Part shown: positions 24,818 to 36,800 of the stretch, piece by piece
Position numbering within the stretch: position 1 is the first letter of the stretch
Layout: the number at the start of each line of letters is the position of its first letter
Assembly (NCBI RefSeq): GCF_021730395.1
Contig: NC_069365.1
Location: 20,248,001 to 20,312,000 of the forward strand
Source of the DNA: Mercenaria mercenaria
Taxonomy: Eukaryota > Mollusca > Bivalvia > Venerida > Veneridae
Direction: 5' to 3'
DNA: 64,000 nucleotides
Position numbers and translations under genes: made by a program
The notes under the pieces: generated by a model
The model's database searches: none
Told to the model about the DNA's origin: nothing
The model's input: the letters and a program-made list of their open reading frames with translations, nothing else

Positions 24818-27800
24818 GAGCCCCCTCGGCCCAGCCCTGAATCCGAGCCTGGGTCAGGGGGCTCTCCCCCACCCCACTGGAAATTTTTGAAATACAGGCA
24901 TGAAATGGTGGCCTCTGGTGCATTTTGAGGTAATGGAGGGGTTACTCCCCTCATTTATGATAGGGGGGTCAGGGGTCTCTCCCCTGGACATTTTTAGCTC
25001 GACTATTCGAAGAATAGTCTAGCTATTCTACTCACCCTGGCGTCGGCGTCGGCGTCACACCTTGGTTAAGTTTTTGCATGCAAGTTCATACAGCCATCAA
25101 TTAAAGGCATATAGCTTTGAAACTTATTTTTTCTTTTTCTAGGTCAATTACCAACCTCACTGGGTCAAGTCCCATAACTCTGACATGTATTTTGAGCAAA
25201 TTATGCCCCCTTTTGGACTTAGAAAATTCTGGTTAAAGTTTTACATGCAAGTTACTATCTCCAAAACTAATGCAGATATTGAATTGAAACTTCACATGTG
25301 CCTTAGGGGTTATAAAACTAGTTGATAGCAGCAAATCCCATAACTCTGACCTTCATTTTGGCCAAATTATGCCCCCTGTTGGACTTAGAAAATTCTGGTT
25401 AAAGTTTTGTGTGCAAGTACATTCAGCTATTTCTAAAAGGCATATAGATTTGAAACTTATTTTTTCTTTTTCTAGATCAATTACCAACCTACCTGGGTCA
25501 AATCCCATAACTCTGACATGTATTTTGAGCAAATTATGCCCCCTTTTGGACTTAGAAAATTCTGGTTAAAGTTTTACATGCAAGTTACCATCTCCAAAAC
25601 TAATGCAGATATTGAATTGAAACTTCACATGTGCCTTCGGGGTTATTTGGGTAATATTTTCCTGCTTCTGGGACAATATTTCGAATAGTCGAGCTTGGCT
25701 GTCTTATGGACAGCTCTTGTTTAAGTACAGGTATGAAATTGTGACCTGTGGTGCGTTTCTGGGTCTAAATTTTTAGAAAATATTATTCCTTTGCCAAAAT
25801 AGTAGGGTGCATCTTTGATGAGTATAGGCCACTTCTCAGCCAACTGGGGGGGGGGGGGGGGGGGCATGTGCCCCTTTGGCCCGGCCCTGGAGTCTAGAGG
25901 TCCGCTTACCGGACCCCTAGCCTTCCTTCTTAAAATCAAATTTAGGGGGTGGGGAACTCTTAGAGGGATAAGAATCTAATAATCTATTTAGTTCTGCCTA
26001 ACCCGTGAAAGAACTCTAATCTGAAGAAAAACCATCATTTGACATGTTCACTAGGTTAGTATGTATGAAATAGGGCCTGAACTCGTAACATAGCGAAAAT
26101 ACATGACAAAATATAAAACCATAAGACATAAATTGGTATCGGGCCTAAGAATATAAAAGAAGGAAAATAGTCTGTCTGCAATTCTGCCATTTTTGTTTCT
26201 TTAAAGAATCGGATCGCTGCCCTTACAGAAGAAAAAGGCCTGCTGCGTACTCTTGCTGTGTACATACAGCGTATATGATGCGTACATGATGTGTACTGAA
26301 ATCAAGGGCTTTAAATAGTACACAGGATATACACCGCACATACACCGATAGTACGTTTGTAGTACACTTTTGACATGCAAATGAGCTCTGCCGCGTACTA
26401 CTTGCTGCGTACATGCTGTGGACTATATAGTACACAGGATGTACGCTGGAGGAATTTAGTATGCGGGAAATAGTATGCAGCATGTACGCGGCACATACAC
26501 TTTTCACATGCAAATGAGCCTGCGGTGTACTACCCCTGCGGCGTACATGCTGTGTACTCCTGCGGCGTACATGCTGTGTACTCCTGTGGCGTACATGCTG
26601 TGTACTCCTGGCCCGAGTCCTGCGGCGTACATGCTGTGTACTCCTGCTGCATACATGCTGTGTACTCTTGTGGCGAAACTGCTGTGATAATGTAAATTCC
26701 TTACCCCACCAACTTTCGTATGCAAATGCTGATCATTTGGACAGAAAAAAACAGAAAAAAGATAAGTGACATGCATCAATAAGTATTTACCCTTACCAAA
26801 ATAATGTAGATTGATGTTATCAAATAAATTAGTATGCTTTTCTTCATCAACTTTTCAATGAAATAAATCAATTTTTGTAGCATGTAATTTGGTAAACATT
26901 TGAAGAAAATGGCGTAACTGCATCAAGGGGAAACAACTTTAATGCAACTAAATATAAGTGTTATGATTTATTATAGACGATGTGTGCGTAGTATGTATTT
27001 ATTTTGATTAAAATCCATTTGAGAACAATCAAGGACTGGAATTATATAAGCATTTATACACTTTTACATCCGTAAAAAGTATCGCACAAAAAAATTTTGT
27101 ATTGATTTTTTCCAATGGGGCGAGCACAATTAGCCAAAAACGTTCTGAAAATACAAATCCGGCAAATCCGATGAACAACTTTTTAATTTGGTGAGGCCTT
27201 AATGAGTTAACATAATGAGCATTAAAGCCTTTATAAAACATAATTATTTCATATATTACAAAATGTAATGCAACGAAGTTCAAATAAGGCTTTTCAATTA
27301 TCCAAGTTAGAAAGCTCCAGGATTAATTCAAAATGAAAAAGAATATATTTTTACACTGCATGAAAGGTGCAGCTCAGAAATCATGTACAAATCCTTCCTG
27401 CATGAAGTGTACTTCAGACTTTTACCTAAAAAAATTCAAAGTATAAACACCAAAAGAAAATGAACAAGTCCCTCCCGCATATATGAAGTTTACTTCAGAC
27501 TTTAACTTATAAAAAAAAACTAAGTATAAATGCCAAAAGAAATTGTTCAAGTCTTTCCCGCGTATATGAAGTGTACTGCACAAATTTCAAAGTATCTGCG
27601 GTGTACATGCAGTGTACTATTTTCTTGTACAAGTCTCTCCTGCGTACATGCAGTGTACTCCTTAAATTTTCAGAGTCTTTGCTGCGTACTTGAAGTGTAC
27701 TAGTGACCTCCTGCGTACATGCTGTGTACTCGTCATAATAGTACGCGGCATGCGGTGTATATAAAATGTACTCCTCTGGAGTACTACTGTGTTTGCGGCA

Positions 27801-30800
27801 TATACACAGCAAATACGCAGCATGTACGCCACAGAGGCTTGCTTCTGTAAGGGTGTCGTCTTTCATGCGATCGTAGTTGTCTCCCCTATCATTTCAGCGA
27901 TGTCAAATTTCCACCCCCTGGAATCTAAAAGTCGGCCAAAGTCTATTTCTCCGGACTCGGCACCATTCTGTCTGTCAAATTCCCACCTGTCGGGAAAAGC
28001 CTTCAGTCTTAAGTCCTGTGTATGCTTGCGCCCTCCCCTCCTCCCCCCTCACCCGGGGGAAAACATTGATAGGTGCATTATTGTTACTGATGTTTGTGAT
28101 GATGAAAGTGTAATTGAAACATTTGTTATGAAGTGATACTTCAACTAAATGTAATATCTGTATATTAGGTTTTATTTTTTAAATCGTCATCATCACTTAC
28201 ATCAGCATCAGAAAAATCCTCATGATCTTTTAAGCAGTATTGAACTGGAAAGCTCATGATTGGAACTTTTTAATTTTTCTAATTATTTAATATCAGATAT
28301 AAATTTCTCAACCTAAAAAGACCCATCTTGCCAATTTGGAGGCGTGAAAACATTAACCTTGTTTAAATTATACATGGAACACACTGGGCTTATCAGTGCA
28401 AGTCATGACATTATTCCACTGCTTCATGCTATGGTACTCATCACTGATCTAATTACCATGTCTTCTGATCAGGAAAAATAGCAATAATAAATAAAATTTG
28501 CTCTTGCTGTGGAAAAAGGACCATTAGAAGGTTTTAAGGTCAGTTGTTTGTCATTTCCCGCATATTTTGTTGTTACACCTGCAAATTATTTCTTTAGTGT
28601 GTGCCTTAAAACTTTGTTCATTGTGTAATCCTTCATTGAAGTGTCACAGAAACTTGAATAACATTATTTTAATTAAAATCATCATCATCATCATCATTAT
28701 CATCATCACCACTATCATCAAAACCATCACAACAATCGTCATCATCTACAACTTTATCACCACCACCACTACTATCATCATCATCACTACTATCATCACA
28801 ACCATAATGACAATTATCATCATATTACAAACGCTATCATCACCACCATCATCATGAACATTATCATCTTCACCACCGGCACCAACATATTCATCACAAA
28901 CAACAACAACACCACATAATCATTGTTATCATTACCATCATAATCATCATTAACATCATCATCAAATTCACCACTGTCATCATCATCATAATCATAATCA
29001 TCTGTTATTACATTATTACTATCATCGTTAGTTTTACTGATGTTTTGCTGATGAACAAGATGAAAACAGTTTTGGTCGGAAGATACTGGTTTGTTGCTGT
29101 TATTGTTGTTGATGATGACTATAGTGATGGAGGTTTTTGTATTGTTGTTAATGATAATGGTGATGATTGAAATTTAGATAAATCTTTTTCTTAATAGTGT
29201 TCGATGATTTTGTTTGTCAAAGGTGATATATTGGTTTTCAGGATATCAATGATGACGATAATGATGATGGTAACGTAATTGTTAATATACATTTACATCC
29301 TAAAGACACAAACAACAGTCAATATTTTTTTTTGTAAACATAATTATATAAAATAAATCATCATCTTTCCCATAATCAAAAGTATAACTACCAGTCTCGC
29401 GTTTTAAACTTGATTCTTCATACCAACAATCACCATTCTTATTATTGTTTGCAACAGCAATAGCAACATACATTAATCATTATTGCATTTCATGTTGTGA
29501 AATTTCACCAATAATACCACTGCTTTTAATCTTAATAACTTTTCAAACTTTGAATGAAAAACCATATTTAATTTGACTCCAAAATCTCACTCCAAAATTA
29601 GACTCCAAGATCTCACTCCAAGATCTAACTCCAGACTCCACTCCAAGACTCCACTCCATATTTTCCATCCAGCTGAGCTCCAGGGGTAACTGTTTTGACA
29701 GTAACTTGACAGAACTGTGTTACTGTCAAAACAGTTATCCTCAACACAGATATTTCCATCTGCATCTACAACCATTGAATGACAGAGTATTATGTACTAA
29801 AAATCTTTGTAGAGAGATGCTCTTATTTATTTAAACAACAGAATGATACTTGCGAAAAGAATTAAAATTGGTAAGAGTCTTGACAAAAAATGTTTGTTGC
29901 AGAACATTTGTTTTTAACACTAAGCTGGTAATTATAATCCCAGAAACAAAGTAAATAGGAGCAATTTTCATGATTCTGGAGCCATGTGTGTCGGTCTGTC
30001 CAAATGTAATTCCTTTCTGGAGGCAGATTTCTGAAACTGTTCAATGATTTTCAAATAAGTACTTGTTAATGTCACACCATCATAATATGACAAGAATCAC
30101 TTCTGACCCAGGACGGAGGTCAAGGTCAGGTACACTTGGAGGTCAAAAAATTAAATAACTTAAATTTTACATCCTTTCCAGATCTTCTTAACTGATTTTC
30201 ATAAAACTAGCATTACTTGTTGTCTAAGTAAGATGACATGCAGAACATACAACCTAGGTCACTAGGTCTAATGTCAAAGTCACACTTGAACGTCATAAAG
30301 GTTATGGTCACAATACTTTACTTTCCTTGCATTAAAGTGGCATCTAGGGTATTATGTCTCCTCCTCCCCCTTCTCCATAGAGGGAGACATATTGTTTTTG
30401 CCCTGTCCGTCTGTCTGTGTTTATAAATAGAAGTGGCTATGAATATGTATTTTGGGTATTAATGTGGCTAAAATCTCTTAGGTGGCTAGCCACGTAAGAG
30501 CCATATACAAACTGTATAAGTGGTATGGGGGTGAGGGGTGTAACACCTGCACATTAAGAATTAAGCCACATAAGATATGGCGTTAATGTTTCCATCTGGA
30601 TGGACATCCAAAGTGTCCATAAAGATCATTATGTGGCTATCTGTCCAAATATTCTGAGGCTTAGCTGGCCTCAGAAGGTTGGACAGACAGCCACATAATG
30701 AAAGTGACAATAGCAAGACAGCATTTCATTGAGTGCAAACCTGCATTATCTACTAACCTTTACCTTAGCTACATTTGAACAGCCACATAAAATATCTTCT

Positions 30801-33800
30801 TTGATGGACTTTTGGGCTACTTAAGAGATATGGACAGTGGGAGCCACTGATACATGGTGGGTTTAGCCACCTAAAAATTGTAGCCACATAATTATTTTTA
30901 TGTGCATAATGTTTAGCCACCTAAGTACCTATTTGTTAGTCCGTCCGTCCGTCACACTTCATTTCCGAACCATTAGACTTAGAACCTTTAAACTTCATAG
31001 GATGGCAGGGCTTATGGAGTGCACGACCCCTATTATTTTTGGGGTCACTCCATCGAAGGTCAAGGTCACAGGTGCCTGAACATGGAAAACCATTTCCGAT
31101 CAATAACTTGAGAACCACTTGACCCATAATGTTGAAACTTCATAGGATGATTGGACATGCAGAATAGATGACCCCTATTGATTTTGGGTTCACTCTGTTA
31201 AAGGTCAAGGTCACAGGGGCCTGAACATGGAAAACCATTTCCGAACCACTTGACCCAGAATGTTGAAACTTCATAGGATGATTGGACATGGAGAGTAGTT
31301 GACCTGTTACTATATTAAAGGTCTAGGTCACAGCAGGCAGAACATGGAAATCCATTTCAACATTCAAACTTCATAAGATGGCAGGGTATATGGAGTAGAT
31401 GACCCCTATTGATTTTGGGGTCACTCTGTTAAAGGTCAAGGTCACAGGGGCCTGGACATTGAAAACCATTTCCGATCAATAACTTGAGAACCACTTGACC
31501 CAGAATGTTGAAACTTCATAGGATGATTGGACAGGCAGAGTAGATGACCCCTATTGATTTTGGGATTACTCTATTGAAGGTTAAGGTCACAGGGGCCAGA
31601 ACATGGAACTCCATTTCCAGTTAGTAACTTGAGAACCATTTGACCTAGAACCTTCAAATTTCATAGGATGATAAGACTTACAGAGTAGATGACACCTATT
31701 GTTTTTGGGGTCACTCCATCAAAGGTCAAGGTCACAGGGGTCATCCGTCCGTCACACTTTATTTTTGAGCAATAACTGGAGAACCATATGACCTACAGAC
31801 TTCAAACTTTATAGGGTGATATGGCTTACAGAGAAGATGACCCCTAATATTTTTGTGGTTACTAGATCAAAGGTCAAGGTCACAGGGGCCTGAAAATGAA
31901 AACTGCTTCTGATCAATAACTTCAGAACCACTTTACCCAGAATGTTGAAGCTTCATAGGATGATTAAACATGTAGTGTAGGTGACCCTTATTGCTTTTTG
32001 GGTCACTTGATCAAAAGTCCAGGTCACTGGGACCAGAACATGGAAAACGGTTTCCGATCAATAACTTGAGAACCATTTGACCCAGAACCTTCAAACTTCA
32101 TTGGATGATAGGACTTAAAGAGTAGATGACCCTCATCGTTTTTGGGGTCTCTTGAGCTAAGGTCAAGGTCACAGGGGCCTTAACATAGAAAACACTTTCT
32201 AATCAATAACTTGAGAACCACTTGACCCAGAATGTTGAAACTTAATAGGATGATTGCACATGCAGAGTAGATGACCCCTACTGATTTTGGGGTCATTCAA
32301 TCAAAGGTCAAGGTCACAGGGGCCTGAACATGGAAAAACGTTTCCAATTCAAAACCTGAGAATCACTGGGCCCAGAATGTTGAAACTTAGTGGGATGATT
32401 GGACATGTCAAGTAGATGATCCCTGTTGCAGCCAACCATCAGTGACTCTGACTTTCGCTCCTGTCCCCTATTGACTTCTTGCCTATACGACTATGCATTG
32501 GGGGAGACATGCGCTTTTCTACAAAAGCATCTTCTAGTTAATCATTTACTTTCATCATTAGCTGTAGTTTTGACTGATGTTTCTTTATTTCAGACCATTA
32601 CAGGCAGAAAAGTTTCAGATAGATCCGATTGTTCTACATACAATACAGTTGTTACAGCATGCTAGACGCTTACGTTCTCTAAAAAACAATCTGTTGCAAC
32701 ATCAGCAACAACTACAGCAAGATGTAAGTTCTGTTTTGTCAACAGTTTCATTACTGGAGAGAAATGAGTTTATCATCAATTTTGCTTGAAGTAGTTGTTA
32801 GATCAGTACCAGATATTTAGAATAATAAAACCTACCTTGCTAGGTATTTTTCACTCCAAGCATGTCAAAACAGTATACTTAACCCTTAGCCCGCTGGCGG
32901 CAAGTGATTCTGCCTTTGCGACCAGTGCAGTGCAGACCAAGATCAGCCTGCACATCCATGCAGTCTGACCATGGTCTGCACTGTTCGCTATTCAGTCAGT
33001 AGTTTTTCAGAAAACACCCCTTTGAATAATAAATAGTATTGCCCAAATTGAACGATAGAACAGTCCGTTTTAGAAATTTAGCAGGGTAAGGGTTACTGAA
33101 TAGATTACAGATATAAGTCAAAAAGATTTAACTTTCTATGCCCCCGAAGGGAGGCATATTAGTTTTCAACTGTCCATTCGTTCATTCGTTGGTCACAACG
33201 TTAACTTTTTGCATGAAGGCACTTTACTCGCGAACCACTGCACCCAGGACCTTCAAACTTCACATGCTGATAGTACTCATTGAGTACACATCCCCTACTG
33301 ACTTTGGGGTCACCAGGTCAAAGGTCAAGGTCACAGGGGCCAACGTTAACTTTTTGCATGAAGGCACTTTACTCACAAACCACTGCACCCAGGACCTTCA
33401 AACTTCACTTGCTGATAGTACTCATTGAGTACACATCCCCTACTGACTTTGGGGTCAGCAGGTCAAAGGTCAAGGTCATAGGTGCCAACGTTAACTTTTT
33501 GCATGAAGGCACTTTACTCACAAACCACTGCACCCAGGACCTTCAAACTTCATGTGCTGATAGTACTCATTAAATACACGACCCCTACTGACTTTGGGGT
33601 CACCAGGTCAAAGGTCAAGGTCACAGGGGCCAACGTTAAATTTTTGCATGAAGGCACTTTACTCGTGAACCACTGCACCCAGTACCTTCAAACTTCACAT
33701 GCTGATAGTTCTTATTGAGTGCATGACCCCTACTAACTTTGGGGTCACCAGGTCAAAGGTCAAGGTCACAGGGGCCAATGTTAACTTTTTGCATGAAGGC

Positions 33801-36800
33801 ACTTTACTCGCGAACCACTGCACCCAGGACCTTCAAACTTCATAAGCTAATAGTACTTATTGAGTACACGACCGCTATTGACCTTGGGGTCACCATGTCA
33901 ATGGTCAAGTTCACCAGGTCAAAGGTCAAGGCGCTGCGGGGGCATTTGTCACCATTAGTGACAGCTCTTGTTGATTTCCAGTTATAGCAATTATTTTTCC
34001 AGTTATGCACATATGTTTTTGAAATTTTCACTTTATGTACGGCTAATTTTATAGAAGATAATAGACTTTGACACAACCTATCCTGATGCTCCACCAATAC
34101 CAGAGTACAATGGTCCTCCAACAGTGAAACAAAAATTAGAGCATCCAGTTCCATTTATGTACAAAGATATGGAAAGGTATTCTGTTTATTCTAATGAACT
34201 GTGGTTGTTCAAATAAAACTTTTCTCATGAGCGGACTCAATCAAACTGAGTCTGCTGTTGTGTTGCTTGGTTGCGTTCTATGCTTCCAAAGGATGTTTTG
34301 ACAGATTTTATTGCTTAATAATTGTCACTTTTGTTACACTTTAGTATTTGAGCCGTGCCATGGGAAAATAAACATAGTAGCTTTGCGACCAGCATGGATC
34401 CAGACTAGCCTGCGCATCCGCGCAGTCTGGTCAGGATCCATGCTGTTCGCTAACAGTTTCACCAATTCCAATAGGCTTTAAAAGTGAACAGCATGGATCC
34501 TGACCAGACTGCGTGGATGCGCAGGCTGGTCTGGATCCATGCTGGTCGCAAAGCCATTATGTTGGTTTTCTCATGGAGCGGTTCATTTGTCAAAATATGT
34601 TTGGTAGATTCAGAATATAATTAAACATGTAATAACAATGGATCACAATATAGACAGACATTTTATATAATATGGCAGTAACATGTGAGTATTTAGTGCA
34701 ATAATGTATCAGGAATGGCATATCAGTTTATAAGACATTGTATGTTATTTGTTACATGGATTTTAAGAAAAATGTATTGCTTCTCAAGGGTTACACTAGA
34801 TATTGTAATTTTGACTATTCGCTAAATATAGATACATATTTTTATAATATTGACTATTGGCTAAATATAAGCATTAGATGTTCAAAAAGTCATATATGAT
34901 ATATGTACTTAATGATAGTTATCTTTATTTGTTCCAGTTGTGTTACTGGTATTTATATGTAGAAAAAGTATACACAGTTATTTTGAATGGAAAAGTTTTG
35001 ACAAGTGTTATCTATTTCAGTGACTTTGTCCTTGGAAAGAGTGAGCCATTACCTCAAATAGATGATGTAGCATGCAGACATTTACTGCGGCGATCTGTAG
35101 CAGCCATTTTAGCTCATTCTGGATTTGACAGTACATTATTTATTTTTCATGGTCATGTTTAAGACTTAACAAGAGTGCCAGAATGTCACAATATACGCCC
35201 GTCACAGCAAATTTCTTTACTCTAGCACCTCTGTTTGCAAATGGAATTTTAATTTTGTGGTTGTTTAGTAATTATTTTGTTTTTCTAAATCCAGGTAGAG
35301 ATACCTTAAAATACACCTAAAATTTGAAAGTAACATCTATGTTGTACCACAGAAAAGTGGTCTTGGTTTTTCCCTACGGTCAGTTATAAAAAAGTTACAA
35401 TATAAGTTATTTATAGTAACAACTAAGGAAGTCCACACAAAAATCCTTACCAGGTAGAGATTGGTCAAAATACATCTCAAAATTGGATGTAACATGCATG
35501 TTGTACTACAGAAGAGTGGTCTCGATTTTTCCCATACGACTAGTAATGAAAAAGTTACAATCTAAGCTGTTTATAGTAATAACAAAGGGAAGTAATTCTA
35601 AAGCAGGGACCTGCGCATGACACTTCGTCTCATGATGGTGTACAATTGTGCCAAGTTACATCAAAATCCCTCCATGCATGAAGAAGAAATGCTTCGGACA
35701 AAGTCATTCTTGTATCTGACCTTTGGCATTTAAGTGTGACCTTGACCTTAGACCTAGGGACCTGGTTCTTGCGCATGACACTCCGTCTCATGGTGGTGAA
35801 CATTTGTGCCAAGTTATATCAAAATCCCTCCATGCATGAAGAAGAAATGCTCTGGACAAAGTTTTCATTCTTGCATCCTTTGACCTCTAAGTGTGCCCTT
35901 GACCTTAGACCTAGGGACCTGGTTCTTGCGCTTGACACTCCGTCTCATAATGGTGAACAACTGTGCCAAGTTTCATCAAAATCCCTCCATGAATGAAGAA
36001 GATTATGCTCCGAACAAAGTCTGTGGACGCTGCCCACCCGCCCGCCAGGGGCATTCCCATAATACGTCCCGTTTTTCAAACAGGTGTATAAAAAGTTTGA
36101 ATGTTGCAGTAAAGTTTCCGCAAGCAGTATTAGCCACTTTGTAACTATTTACTACACATTTCAGTATGTTCACTGTATCTAAACTACTGAGTAAGATTGC
36201 CTAATGACAGAGTCAGTCAAAAACATATTTTTCAATCTATTAATTGATAAGAAAGGTATATGTGCATGCTGCCAGTCTGAATCAATCATGTAGATATATC
36301 TGGCTGTTATTTTGTTACTAACCTAGGTAAAAACTTGCAGGTTGTGCTGAATCAATACTGGAGACGATGACGGACCTTACAGGAGAGTATTTCATGCAGT
36401 TTACTCGACATCTCCGTGCAGCAGCAGACAATCTTGCCGGGCATGAACCAACAGGATTCCCGGTAAAATCTTCTATTGCTTTACAGTATACAACATACTG
36501 AAAACACAAATAATGATTAAGAAACATTATATATTTAAAGTCAGCTCAGAGATGTGTTTGTATCATGTCTCACAGATCGTGGATAAACTTAACACAAGCA
36601 TCAAGAGGTGATGCACATATATATACCCTGTATGTAGCAACTGTTTTAGTATGCCCTCAAGTGTGGCACATAGATGTCACAGTATATGTCTGTCAGTGTT
36701 ACTCTTAGTTTGTTCAGCATTTCGTGTCTAGTCAGTAACTCTGATTTTCCCTCAAGTGATTTTGAAATAACTTATTATGAATGTTCATGAGACATGATGC

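Noticed and set aside
26515-26690. CRISPR-like array
   Set aside because: Units are directly adjacent without unique spacers, and the genome is animal.
26475-26779. Periodic open frames (AAYMLCTP-type) on both strands
   Set aside because: By-product of a 24-bp satellite whose period is a multiple of three.
28567-28857. 96-codon frame rich in I and T
   Set aside because: Produced by the (ATC)n microsatellite.
33138-33987. Four overlapping plus-strand frames with repeated FCMKALYS...APRTFKLH
   Set aside because: They follow the 150-bp tandem unit, have no start context or domain, and recur in register with the array.
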